Source: Lachnospiraceae bacterium
Lineage (GTDB): Bacteria; Bacillota; Clostridia; Lachnospirales; Lachnospiraceae
DNA: 16,807 nt
Assembly: GCA_017613225.1 (NCBI GenBank)
Contig: JAGAEH010000107.1
Coordinates: 1-16,807 of the forward strand
Reading direction: 5' to 3'
The notes beneath the pieces were generated by a model. The model did not search any database. It saw only the letters and a list, made by a program, of their open reading frames with translations, and was not told where the DNA came from. The position numbers were made by a program, and so were the translations under genes. Every line of letters begins with the position of its first letter. Position 1 is the first letter of the stretch. Shown piece by piece: positions 7,106-14,290 of the stretch.

Positions 7106-8920
7106 ATGGCACTTGCGATGAGGAACGAAGTTCCGGAGGAACTGAAGTGGGATCTGACTCTGATCTACAAGACAGAGGAGGAGATGTACGCGGATCATGA
7201 AAAGGCGAAAGCGCTGGCGAAAAAGCTGGTGGAGGATTATAAGGGAAAGCTGACCACGGCGGACGCCATCGTAAACTGCGTCCGGGACCTGGAGAAGATC
7301 GAAGAGATCGCCTATCTGGTGGGAAGCTACAACAACCTGCACACTTCGGTGGACTACTACGACACCTACCTGATGGAGCGGGAGGCCAAGATCCGCAACG
7401 AGATGACGCTGATCGAGACGGAGCTCTCCTTTGTTCAGAGCGAGATCCTGCTGGCGGACGACGCCGTGATCAAAGAGGCCATTGAAAAGTCCGCGGCCAG
7501 GAAGAACTTCCTGACCGATCTGCTGAGGGAGAAGCCCCACCGCCTGAGCCCCGAGACGGAGAAGGCCCTGACCGCCCTTTCCCAGTCCTTCGAGGCCCCC
7601 TACGAGCTGTACAACGTCGCCAAGCTGGCGGACATGAAGTTCCCGTCCTTTACCGTAAACGGCAAGGAATACCCGCTGGGCTATTCCCTGTTCGAGGACG
7701 ACTATGAATATGAGAACGACACGGACGTGCGCCGCGCCGCCTTCGCGGCATTTTCCGAGAAGATCCGCCAGTACGAGAACGTGACAGGCGCCATCTACAA
7801 TACTCAGGTCTCCCAGGAAAAGGCGGAGGCCACGCTGCGGGGCTACGATTCGGTCTTTGACTATCTGCTGTTCGGCCAGAAGGTCACCCGGGAGATGTAT
7901 GACCGCCAGATCGACCTGATCACCGAAAAGCTGGCGCCCCACATGCGGAAATACGCGCGGCTGATCAAGGCGAAGCACGGCCTGGACGAGATGACCTTCG
8001 CGGACCTGAAGCTCTCCGTCGATCCGGACTACGATCCCCGGGTCACCATCGAGGAGTCAAGAGATTACGTGATGAAGGGCCTGGCGGCCCTGGGCGAAGA
8101 CTATGTGGCCATGGTGGATCAGGCCTACCGTGAGCGCTGGTTCGACTTTGCCAAGAACCAGGGCAAGTCCACCGGCGGCTTCTGCGCCAGTCCCTACGGC
8201 CGGAATTCCTTCATCCTGCTGACCTGGAACGGCCGCATGGCGGACGTGTTCACCATCGCCCACGAGCTGGGCCACGCCGGTCATTTCCAGACCTGCAACT
8301 CCACACAGAGCCTCTTCGATACGGACGTGTCCGGCTACATGGTGGAGGCTCCTTCCACCATGAACGAGCTGATCATGGCCAACTATCTGAAGAAGACCAG
8401 CGATGACAAGCGCTTCCGCCGCTGGGTGCTGGCATCCATGGTGGGTCATACCTACTATCACAATTTCGTGACGCACCTGAGAGAGGCCTGGTATCAGCGT
8501 GAAGTCTACAAGATCATCGACGAGGGCGGCTCCGTCAACGCGGAGACTCTGTCCGGCATCTTCAAAAAGAACCTGGAGATCTTCTGGGGCGACGACGTGA
8601 AACTGATCCCCGGCGCGGAGCTGACCTGGATGCGCCAGCCCCACTATTACATGGGACTGTATTCCTACACCTACAGCGCCGGTCTGACCGTGGCGACCCA
8701 GGCGGCGCTGCGCATCGAGAAAGAGGGACAGCCGGCAGTGGACGACTGGAAGAAGCTTCTGGCCCTGGGCGGCACCCTGGATCCGGCAGGCCTGGCGAAG
8801 ACGGCGGGCATCGACATCACCACGGACAAACCTCTGCTGGACACCATCGAATATATCGGCTCCATGATCGATGAGATCTGTGAGATCACAGAAGAGCTGG
8901 ACGGCATCCACGTCGATTAA
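7106..8920 (+). CDS. pepF: Oligoendopeptidase F (M3B family zinc metallopeptidase)
   Basis: 604 residues, the usual length for PepF. The ATG at 7106 follows AGGAGG at 7095-7100; an in-frame TTG at 7088 overlaps the leader palindrome and is rejected. The N-terminal half is the helical PepF domain (opening with EVPEELKWDLTLIYKTEEE). The catalytic part has H386-E387-L-G-H390 in FTIAHELGHAGHF, and the expected third zinc ligand E414 in MVEAPSTMNE, 28 residues after the first histidine as in M3 enzymes. A conserved tyrosine-rich segment follows (HYYMGLYSYTYSAGL). The family hydrolyses short peptides of roughly 6-18 residues in the cytoplasm; no signal peptide is visible. It is transcribed alone from its own promoter and ends at its own terminator, just ahead of the arginine operon. 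A peptidase next to arginine catabolism would suit an amino-acid-fermenting anaerobe, but co-regulation is not shown. Confidence 0.95.
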   Translation: MALAMRNEVPEELKWDLTLIYKTEEEMYADHEKAKALAKKLVEDYKGKLTTADAIVNCVRDLEKIEEIAYLVGSYNNLHTSVDYYDTYLMEREAKIRNEMTLIETELSFVQSEILLADDAVIKEAIEKSAARKNFLTDLLREKPHRLSPETEKALTALSQSFEAPYELYNVAKLADMKFPSFTVNGKEYPLGYSLFEDDYEYENDTDVRRAAFAAFSEKIRQYENVTGAIYNTQVSQEKAEATLRGYDSVFDYLLFGQKVTREMYDRQIDLITEKLAPHMRKYARLIKAKHGLDEMTFADLKLSVDPDYDPRVTIEESRDYVMKGLAALGEDYVAMVDQAYRERWFDFAKNQGKSTGGFCASPYGRNSFILLTWNGRMADVFTIAHELGHAGHFQTCNSTQSLFDTDVSGYMVEAPSTMNELIMANYLKKTSDDKRFRRWVLASMVGHTYYHNFVTHLREAWYQREVYKIIDEGGSVNAETLSGIFKKNLEIFWGDDVKLIPGAELTWMRQPHYYMGLYSYTYSAGLTVATQAALRIEKEGQPAVDDWKKLLALGGTLDPAGLAKTAGIDITTDKPLLDTIEYIGSMIDEICEITEELDGIHVD

Positions 8921-8958
8921 ATATTGATTATATAAAACATATTGAATAAATATCAGCC

Positions 8959-8990
8959 AAGGGGCGGGGTCGGTGACCCTGCCCTTTCAT
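8959..8990 (+). terminator. Terminator-like hairpin after pepF
   Basis: Bases 8959-8971 and 8975-8987 pair over 13 positions with two G-T wobbles around a GGT loop. The T tract after it is short (TTTCATT), so termination may be partial. Confidence 0.65.
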
Positions 8991-9011
8991 TATGCACGCG
9001 ATATACATTCT

Positions 9012-9032
9012 AAACTTAATTTAATTAAGTTT
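9012..9032. promoter_or_regulatory. AT-rich inverted repeat upstream of the arginine operon promoter
   Basis: Arms AAACTTAAT (9012-9020) and ATTAAGTTT (9024-9032) are perfectly complementary around TTA. The centre (9022) lies about 64 bases before the predicted transcription start at 9086, a distance typical of an upstream activator site. The motif does not clearly match ArgR or FNR/CRP boxes, so the regulator is unknown. Confidence 0.6.
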
Positions 9033-9050
9033 TAGGCCTGTTTTTCCGAT

Positions 9051-9079
9051 TTTACACCGTCAAAAGAGCGTGATACATT
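9051..9079 (+). promoter_or_regulatory. Extended -10 promoter of arcA, possibly giving a leaderless mRNA
   Basis: TTTACA (9051-9056), a 17-nt spacer and TACATT (9074-9079), with TGA immediately before the -10 box making an extended -10 (TGnTACATT). Seven bases after the -10 box is the A of the arcA start codon at 9086. No Shine-Dalgarno sequence is visible before that ATG. Confidence 0.6.
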
Positions 9080-9085
9080 GCTTTT

Positions 9086-10324
9086 ATGAAGAACACAACA
9101 TTTCCTATACAAGTTAAGAGCGAGACGGGCCTTCTGAAAAAGGTGCTGCTGCACCGGCCCGGCGGCGAGCTGGAGCGCCTGGTCCCGGGGGAACTGGAGC
9201 GCCTTTTGTTTGATGACATTCCCTATCTGCGGACGGCGGTGAAAGAGCACGACGCCTTCGCGGACCTGATGCGGGAAAACGGCACCGAAGTGGTGTATCT
9301 GGAGGACCTGGCGGCGGAAGCCCTGCGGTCCGACTCCGCGGAAAAGGCCCGGTTCGTCCGCCAGTTCATTGAAGAGGCCGGCCCTTCGGCAGCGGCCTAT
9401 CAGGAGGAACTGTACAGACTGCTGATGGACATCGGGGACGAAAAGGAGATGATCCTGAAGATGATGTCCGGTGTCGGCGTCGGCGAACTGGAGGACGTGA
9501 AGGGCTGCTCCCTGACGGCCCTGGTGGGCCGCAGCAGCCGCTTCGCCCTGGATCCGATCCCCAACCTGTACTTTACCCGGGATCCCTTCGCCTGCGTGGG
9601 AAACGGCGTGATCTTAAACCACATGTATTCCGGCACCCGCAGACGCGAAACGCTGTTCGGCGCCCTGATCTTCCGGGACCATCCGGATTACCGGGGTCTG
9701 GTGCCGCTGTACTACGACCGCCATCAGCCTTTCTCCATCGAGGGCGGCGACGTGCTGGTGCTGAACGAGAAGGTGATCGCCGTGGGCATCTCCCAGCGCA
9801 CCCAGACGGAGGCCATCGAGATCCTGGCCGCCAACATGCTCCGGAACGGGAACAGCAGCGTGGAAAAGATCCTGGCCTTCTACATTCCGGACATCCGCGC
9901 CTTCATGCATCTGGATACGGTGCTGACCCAGCTGGACAAGGACAAGTTCCTGATCCATCCGGAGATCCTGGGCAGCCTGCGGGTGTTCAGCCTGGAGAGA
10001 GGACTGGAAAAGTGCACCTTCGTGCGGGAACTGCGGGAACCGCTGGAGAAGATCCTGGACGACGCCCTGGGGCTGGACCAGGTCTGCCTGATCAAGTGCG
10101 GCGGCGGCGACCGGGTCACGGCGGAGCGGGAACAGTGGAACGATGGCAGCAACGTGCTGTGCATCCGCCCCGGAACGGTCATCGCCTACGACCGGAACAG
10201 GGTCACCAACGACCTGCTGCGGGAACACGGGGTGGAAGTGCTGGAGATCCCCAGCTCGGAGCTCTCCAGAGGCAGAGGCGGCCCCCGCTGCATGAGCATG
10301 CCGTTGGTGCGCGAAGAAGTTTGA
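9086..10324 (+). CDS. arcA: Arginine deiminase
   Basis: 412 residues, full length. It hydrolyses L-arginine to citrulline and ammonia, the first step of the arginine deiminase pathway, in the cytoplasm. The catalytic set is complete: D166 in NLYFTRDPFACVGNG, E219 in IEGGDVLVLN, H275 and D277 in MHLDTVLTQ, and nucleophile C402 in GGPRCMSMPL. These correspond to D166, E224, H278, D280 and C406 of the Pseudomonas enzyme. The N-terminus (KSETGLLKKVLLHRPGGELERL) is the standard opening of the guanidino-group-modifying fold. The ATG at 9086 is the only sensible start, yet it has no ribosome site and lies 7 nt after a promoter -10 box. Genes for the next two enzymes follow on the same strand, 37 nt and 10 nt apart, so they are almost certainly co-transcribed. 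Confidence 0.97.
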   Translation: MKNTTFPIQVKSETGLLKKVLLHRPGGELERLVPGELERLLFDDIPYLRTAVKEHDAFADLMRENGTEVVYLEDLAAEALRSDSAEKARFVRQFIEEAGPSAAAYQEELYRLLMDIGDEKEMILKMMSGVGVGELEDVKGCSLTALVGRSSRFALDPIPNLYFTRDPFACVGNGVILNHMYSGTRRRETLFGALIFRDHPDYRGLVPLYYDRHQPFSIEGGDVLVLNEKVIAVGISQRTQTEAIEILAANMLRNGNSSVEKILAFYIPDIRAFMHLDTVLTQLDKDKFLIHPEILGSLRVFSLERGLEKCTFVRELREPLEKILDDALGLDQVCLIKCGGGDRVTAEREQWNDGSNVLCIRPGTVIAYDRNRVTNDLLREHGVEVLEIPSSELSRGRGGPRCMSMPLVREEV

Positions 10325-10361
10325 TATCAGAAACATAAAACATAGATTTGGAGGAACCATC

Positions 10362-11372
10362 ATGGTGGACTTAAGAGGAAGAGACCTGTTAAAGCTGCTG
10401 GATTACACGCCGGAAGAGATCCGCTACGTGCTGGATCTGGCAAAGGACCTGAAGTACAAGAAGCATAACCGCATCCCTCACCGCTATCTGGAGGGGAGGA
10501 ACATCGTGCTGCTGTTCGAGAAGACTTCCACCAGGACCCGCTGCTCCTTTGAAGTGGCCGGGCTGGACCTGGGCATGGGCGTGACGTTCCTGGATCCGGG
10601 CAGCTCCCAGATGGGCAAGAAGGAGAGCATCGCGGACACCGCCAGAGTGCTGTCCCGCATGTACGACGGCATCGAATACCGCGGCTTTTCCCAGGAGATC
10701 GTGGAAGAGCTGGCCAGGTATTCCGACAAGCCCGTGTGGAACGGACTGACGGACCAGTTCCATCCCACGCAGATGTTCGCGGACCTGCTGACCATCGAAG
10801 AGCATCTGGGCCGTCTGCAGGGCGTCAATTTCACCTACATGGGCGATGCCCGCAACAACATGGGCAATTCCCTGATGGTGGCCTGCGCCAAGATGGGCCT
10901 GAACTTCACCGCCTGCGCGCCGAAAGAACTGTTCCCTGAGGCCTGGCTGGTGGAAGAGGCGAAGAAGATCGCGGCGGAGAGCGGCGGCAGCGTGCGCCTG
11001 ACCGAGGACGTGTACGAAGGCACGAAGGACGCGGACGTGATCTATACCGACATCTGGGTATCCATGGGCGAGCCCGCGGAAGTCTGGGAGACCCGCATCA
11101 ACCTGCTGAAGAAGTACCAGGTGAACAAGGCTGCCATGGCCAACGCCAAGAAGGACGCCATCTTCATGCACTGCCTGCCCTCCTTCCACGATGAGAAGAC
11201 AACCATCGGCGCCGACATCGCGAAGCGCTTCGGCATTCCGGAGATGGAAGTGACCAACGAGGTGTTTGAGTCGGAGCAGAGCGTGGTCTTTGATGAAGCG
11301 GAGAACCGCATGCACACCATTAAGGCCATCGTCTGCGCCACGATGATCGACGAGCCGATCGATCTGGGCTGA
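10362..11372 (+). CDS. arcB: Ornithine carbamoyltransferase, catabolic type
   Basis: 336 residues, preceded by GGAGG at 10350-10354. In this operon it would run in the phosphorolytic direction: citrulline plus phosphate to ornithine plus carbamoyl phosphate. Motifs are complete: S56-T-R-T-R60 for carbamoyl phosphate, H134-P-T-Q for the same ligand, D230 with S234-M-G236 (the ornithine-binding SMG loop), and H270-C-L-P273 (SFHD after it), with C271 as the catalytic-loop cysteine. The SMG loop and EVTNEVFES/AENRMHTIKA end mark an ornithine enzyme rather than a putrescine or aspartate carbamoyltransferase. The biosynthetic argF role cannot be excluded from the sequence alone, but the position between arginine deiminase and carbamate kinase points to catabolism. 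Confidence 0.95.
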   Translation: MVDLRGRDLLKLLDYTPEEIRYVLDLAKDLKYKKHNRIPHRYLEGRNIVLLFEKTSTRTRCSFEVAGLDLGMGVTFLDPGSSQMGKKESIADTARVLSRMYDGIEYRGFSQEIVEELARYSDKPVWNGLTDQFHPTQMFADLLTIEEHLGRLQGVNFTYMGDARNNMGNSLMVACAKMGLNFTACAPKELFPEAWLVEEAKKIAAESGGSVRLTEDVYEGTKDADVIYTDIWVSMGEPAEVWETRINLLKKYQVNKAAMANAKKDAIFMHCLPSFHDEKTTIGADIAKRFGIPEMEVTNEVFESEQSVVFDEAENRMHTIKAIVCATMIDEPIDLG

Positions 11373-11382
11373 GGCGGGGAAA

Positions 11383-12372
11383 GTGGCAAGAACGAGCCGT
11401 AAAAAACAGAGGCCGAAACGCCTGATGATCGCCCTGGGCGGCAATGCCCTGGGCAATTCCCCGGCGGAGCAGCTGGAGCGGGTGCAGAAGACCGCGGAAG
11501 TCCTGACCGACCTGGTGGAGGACGGATTCCAGCTGATCATTACCCACGGCAACGGGCCCCAGGTGGGGGTCATCAACTCCGCGCTGGAAGCGGCTTCGGC
11601 GGCGGGGACTTCGCCCGTATTTCCCTTCCCGGAATGCGGCGCCATGACCCAGGGATACATCGGCTATCATCTGCAGCAGGCCCTGGCCAACTGCTTTGAG
11701 CGCCGCGGTCTGAGGGAGATCCCTGTCTGCGTGGTGACCCAGGTGCGGGTGGACCCGAAGGATCCGGCTTTTTCGGATCCCACCAAACCCATCGGCCGTT
11801 TTCTGACCGAAGAAGAGGCGAAGCGGCTGGCGGCGGAGACCGGCTATACCTATAAAGAGGATGCCGGCCGGGGCTGGAGAAGGGTGGTGCCTTCCCCTGT
11901 TCCCGTGGACGTGGTGGAGTTCCAGGCGCTGCGCCGCCTGGTGGAGAGCGGCTCCGTGGTCATCGCTTCCGGCGGAGGCGGCATCCCCGTCATCCGGACG
12001 GAGGAGGGCTATAAGGGCGTGGACGCGGTGATCGACAAGGATCGTTCCGCCGCGCTGATGGCCTCCGAGCTTTCGGCGGACCTGCTGGTGATCCTGACCG
12101 CGGTGGACAAGGTCTGCCTAAACTACGGAAAGCCGGACCAGGTGACGCTGGACCGCCTGAGCACCAGGAAGGCGGAAGAGTATATCAGGGAAGGACACTT
12201 CGCCAAGGGCAGCATGCTGCCGAAGATCGAAGCCTGCATGTCCTTTTTGAAGGTGCGTTCCGACGCGACGGCGGTCATCGCCTCGCTGGAGAACGTCAGG
12301 AATGCCGTATACGGCGACGGCGGGACAAAGCTCTACTACGAACCCGTCTACCGCAAGCAGCTGTCATCCTGA
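11383..12372 (+). CDS. arcC: Carbamate kinase
   Basis: 329 residues, amino acid kinase fold. It transfers phosphate from carbamoyl phosphate to ADP, giving ATP, CO2 and ammonia; this is the energy-yielding step of the pathway. Visible motifs: IALGGNALGN (16-25), ITHGNGPQVG (53-62), PFPECGAMTQGYIGYHLQQAL (81-101), KPIGRF with K136, RRVVPSPVPVDVVE (166-179), ASGGGGIPV (195-203), DKDRSAALMASEL (218-230) and GSMLPK (276-281). A GTG start at 11383 is taken, with GAGG eight bases before it, which gives a basic 14-residue extension; the ATG at 11425 is an alternative. The last codons (two Ser and TGA, 12364-12372) lie inside a dispersed repeat element, so the natural C-terminus may have been altered by its arrival. 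Confidence 0.95.
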   Translation: MARTSRKKQRPKRLMIALGGNALGNSPAEQLERVQKTAEVLTDLVEDGFQLIITHGNGPQVGVINSALEAASAAGTSPVFPFPECGAMTQGYIGYHLQQALANCFERRGLREIPVCVVTQVRVDPKDPAFSDPTKPIGRFLTEEEAKRLAAETGYTYKEDAGRGWRRVVPSPVPVDVVEFQALRRLVESGSVVIASGGGGIPVIRTEEGYKGVDAVIDKDRSAALMASELSADLLVILTAVDKVCLNYGKPDQVTLDRLSTRKAEEYIREGHFAKGSMLPKIEACMSFLKVRSDATAVIASLENVRNAVYGDGGTKLYYEPVYRKQLSS

Positions 12373-12398
12373 GCGAAGCGCAGCGGAGCCGAAGGATC
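12363..12398 (+). repeat. Dispersed palindromic repeat, copy A, overlapping the arcC stop codon
   Basis: Starts GTCATCCTGAGCG and ends GAAGGATC, the same ends as the copies at 13541-13572 (reverse), 13581-13625 and 15289-15320 (reverse). The TCCTGA part provides the last codon and the stop of arcC. The element ends 9 nt before the ribosome site of the next gene (AGGAGG, 12407-12412). Confidence 0.8.
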
Positions 12399-12419
12399 TG
12401 AATAAAAGGAGGAGACAAG

Positions 12420-13520
12420 ATGTCATTTGAAATGCCTAAATACAAAGCCCCGGATTTTTCCGCCGAGCGTTTCGTGAACGCGCCGGACGCGAAGACCGAG
12501 ATCGCCGACATGGACGGCGTGGCGCCGGAGTACTATCACAGCACTTCCATGTTCCCGGAGTACTTTAAGATCGACGGAAAGTGGCAGCTGGCCGAGGAGA
12601 GCCGCATGGACTCCAGCGTGGTGCTGCGCCCCGACGGACATCTGGATGTGGTGGAAAACCGTAACTTAAAGAAGGGCGACCGGGTGATCCTGGGCCGCTC
12701 CGAGGACGGCCACGAGGGCATCTACGTCCACGCGAACGGTTTCATGACGGATGAGGAGGCGCTGGAGGACCAGTTCGTCTTCCGCCAGGGCCGCAGCCGT
12801 GAGACTTCCTACTCCCGTGATTACGACGAACTGATCGAGCTGCTGAAATATGAAAGAGAGCACGGCAACATCCTGTGGGTCATGGGACCGGCCTTTGCCT
12901 TCGACTATGACGCCCGGGCCTTCATGCAGGCCATCATCGAGAACGGCTACGCCCACGGGCTGATGGCAGGCAACGCTCTGGCCACCCACGATCTGGAAGG
13001 CGCCCTGCTGCACACCGCCCTGGGCCAGGACATCTACACCCAGAGATCCGTGCCCAACGGCCACTACAACCATCTGGACGTGGACAACAAGGTCCGCCGC
13101 AGCGGCTCCATTCCGCAGTTCATCAAGGACTACAACATCGACAACGGTATCATCTACGGCTGTGTGAAACATAACGTTCCCATCGTGCTGACGGGCTCCA
13201 TCCGCGACGACGGCCCCATCCCGGAAGTCTACGCGGACGTCTATGAAGGCGCCAAGGCCATGCGGGAACTGGTCAAGAAGGCCACCACGGTGATCTGCCT
13301 GGCCACCATGCTCCACACCATCGCCACGGGCAACATGACGCCCTCCTTCCGCATGCTGGAAGACGGCACCATCCGTCCGCTGTATCTCTACACCGTGGAC
13401 GCGGACGAGTTCGTGGTGAACAAGCTTCTGGACCGCGGCAGCCTGGCCGCCAAGACCATCGTCACCAACGTGCAGGACTTCATCACCATCGTGGCCAAGG
13501 GCCTGGGAGTGGTGAAGTAA
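12420..13520 (+). CDS. LOR/SDH (TIGR00300-like) family protein, putative NAD-dependent ornithine cyclodeaminase
   Basis: 366 residues, start set by AGGAGG at 12407-12412. It is not the common OCD/mu-crystallin type. It carries the LOR/SDH conserved-region signatures: NILWVMGPAFAFD (150-162), AGNALATHDLE (183-193), GHYNHLDVDNKVRRSGSI (214-231), GSIRDDGPIPEV (259-270), LATMLHTIATGN (294-305) and NKLLDRGSLAAKTIVTNVQDF (334-354). Archaeal members and the C-terminal domain of cyanobacterial AgrE/ArgZ convert ornithine to proline with release of ammonia, using bound NAD. Fourth place in an arcABC operon, directly after ornithine is made, supports the same reaction here, giving proline that a Stickland fermenter could reduce. 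Family assignment is firm. The specific activity is inferred; another dehydrogenase-like or structural role remains possible. The first 110 residues probably form the family's N-terminal domain. Confidence 0.82.
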   Translation: MSFEMPKYKAPDFSAERFVNAPDAKTEIADMDGVAPEYYHSTSMFPEYFKIDGKWQLAEESRMDSSVVLRPDGHLDVVENRNLKKGDRVILGRSEDGHEGIYVHANGFMTDEEALEDQFVFRQGRSRETSYSRDYDELIELLKYEREHGNILWVMGPAFAFDYDARAFMQAIIENGYAHGLMAGNALATHDLEGALLHTALGQDIYTQRSVPNGHYNHLDVDNKVRRSGSIPQFIKDYNIDNGIIYGCVKHNVPIVLTGSIRDDGPIPEVYADVYEGAKAMRELVKKATTVICLATMLHTIATGNMTPSFRMLEDGTIRPLYLYTVDADEFVVNKLLDRGSLAAKTIVTNVQDFITIVAKGLGVVK

Positions 13521-13540
13521 GGCGGCCGTCCTGAGTGCAG

Positions 13541-13572
13541 GGATCCTTCGCCGCATCGCTCCTCAGAATGAC
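13541..13572 (-). repeat. Dispersed palindromic repeat, copy B (reverse orientation)
   Basis: Read on the minus strand it starts GTCATTCTGAGGAGCG and ends CGAAGGATCC. It faces copy C across 8 bases. A shorter related fragment (GTCCTGAG, 13528-13535) lies just before it. Confidence 0.75.
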
Positions 13573-13580
13573 AGGCTGTT

Positions 13581-13625
13581 GTCATCCTGAGCGGAGTGCG
13601 CGGAGCGCACGTAGTCGAAGGATCC
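13581..13625 (+). repeat. Dispersed palindromic repeat, copy C
   Basis: Starts GTCATCCTGAGCGGAG and ends CGAAGGATCC. It has an internal perfect hairpin, GTGCGC (13596-13601) and GCGCAC (13605-13610) with a GGA loop. Its ends are complementary to copy B: 10 of 10 bases for the outer arms (13541-13550 with 13616-13625) and 9 of 10 for the inner arms (13563-13572 with 13581-13590). Confidence 0.78.
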
Positions 13626-13629
13626 GCAA

Positions 13630-13662
13630 AAGACCCGGCTGGGGGATTCCCGGCCGGGTCTT
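13630..13662. terminator. Bidirectional terminator between the arginine operon and the toxin gene
   Basis: Perfect 10-bp arms AAGACCCGGC (13630-13639) and GCCGGGTCTT (13653-13662) with a G-rich loop. On the minus strand the stem runs into TCTTTTGC, a fair T tract, so it should terminate the toxin operon well; on the plus strand the T tract is weak. The toxin stop codon (13661-13663 on the minus strand) overlaps the stem. Confidence 0.75.
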
Positions 13663-13927
13663 AGTATTCGTTCAGGATACTATGATGTCCGATGTCGATC
13701 AGAGCAACAAGGTCAGGACCATCATAGAACCAGATCACACGAATGTCCATGTTTACGCTGAATTCAAACAGACCATCTGCCCCTTTTATTCGTTTTGTCC
13801 GTAAAGAAGGATGGAAAGGGTTTTCAGTGAAAAGAGACAGTTTATTTTGAAACTGTTTCTTTTCCAGGGCAGTCAATGCTTTGTAGTGCTTCCGGAAGCG
13901 CTCCGTATAAGTGATGCGGAAGCTCAT
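13661..13927 (-). CDS. RelE/ParE-superfamily toxin
   Basis: 88 residues, the typical size. The sequence has the RelE/YafQ-type layout: a helical N-terminus (SFRITYTERFRKHYKALTALEKKQF), then NPFHPSLRTKRIKG (36-49), LFEFSVNMDIRVIWFYDG (53-70) and the C-terminal IGHHSILNEY (79-88). R63 and H81/H82 are candidate active-site residues by analogy with ribosome-dependent mRNA interferases. Its ATG overlaps the stop of the upstream antitoxin gene by 4 bases (ATGA, 13927-13924 on the minus strand), so the two are translationally coupled, antitoxin first. A ParE-like gyrase poison is the alternative, but the closing histidines favour the RelE/YafQ side. Activity is not tested by anything in the window. 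Confidence 0.9.
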   Translation of the reverse strand: MSFRITYTERFRKHYKALTALEKKQFQNKLSLFTENPFHPSLRTKRIKGADGLFEFSVNMDIRVIWFYDGPDLVALIDIGHHSILNEY

Positions 13928-14184
13928 TCTTTCTCCAGCTGGCTGATCAGTGCGTCTATCGTATCGAAAGTGGGCTGTTTTCCATATTGAATGTCTTCTT
14001 TCAGCATGGAGATCTCGTTCTGAAGTTCAAGAACGTATTTTTTGGGGTACACTGTGACAGGGACCATGTAGATGATCCCGTCTTTTTCATATATGTCCAG
14101 CTGATCCCCCTCGGCAAGGCCAAGATGCTTAACGATGCTTTTAGGGATCGTGATCTGCGATTTTGCCCGAATGTCAGTTAACAT
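13924..14184 (-). CDS. AbrB/SpoVT-type antitoxin
   Basis: 86 residues. The N-terminal swapped-hairpin DNA-binding domain is clear: TDIRAKSQITIPKSIVKHLGLAEGDQLDIYEKDGIIYMVPV (3-43). The C-terminal half (about 46-86, with LQNEISMLKEDIQYG) is probably the toxin-binding arm. The start is set at 14184 because GGAGG lies 4 bases upstream (14189-14193 on the minus strand); an in-frame ATG at 14226 would place the start beyond that site and is rejected. It should neutralise the RelE-type protein and repress their shared promoter, possibly through the inverted repeat at 14195-14207. AbrB-type antitoxins are more often paired with MazF/VapC toxins, but pairing with RelE-like toxins is also seen. Confidence 0.9.
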   Translation of the reverse strand: MLTDIRAKSQITIPKSIVKHLGLAEGDQLDIYEKDGIIYMVPVTVYPKKYVLELQNEISMLKEDIQYGKQPTFDTIDALISQLEKE

Positions 14185-14194
14185 AAGTCCTCCA

Positions 14195-14207
14195 AATTTC
14201 AGAAATT
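14195..14207. promoter_or_regulatory. Inverted repeat at the antitoxin ribosome site
   Basis: AATTTC (14195-14200), one base, GAAATT (14202-14207). It lies in the leader between the promoter and the Shine-Dalgarno site of the antitoxin gene, a plausible place for autorepression. Confidence 0.45.
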
Positions 14208-14221
14208 CAGAATATAGGAAT

Positions 14222-14250
14222 ATCATACAAGCATCTTAAACAACTGTCAA
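14222..14250 (-). promoter_or_regulatory. Sigma-A promoter of the toxin-antitoxin operon
   Basis: On the minus strand: TTGACA (14250-14245), 17-nt spacer, TATGAT (14227-14222). The start codon of the antitoxin is about 37 bases beyond. It is divergent from the PadR promoter; the two -35 boxes are 40 bases apart. Confidence 0.85.
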
Positions 14251-14290
14251 GCCGATTATTTGCTTAATGCAGACCGTCTTAAAAAAACTC

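Noticed and set aside
10362..11372. Biosynthetic argF or putrescine carbamoyltransferase
   Set aside because: The SMG ornithine loop excludes the putrescine enzyme, and the position between arcA and arcC favours the catabolic role.
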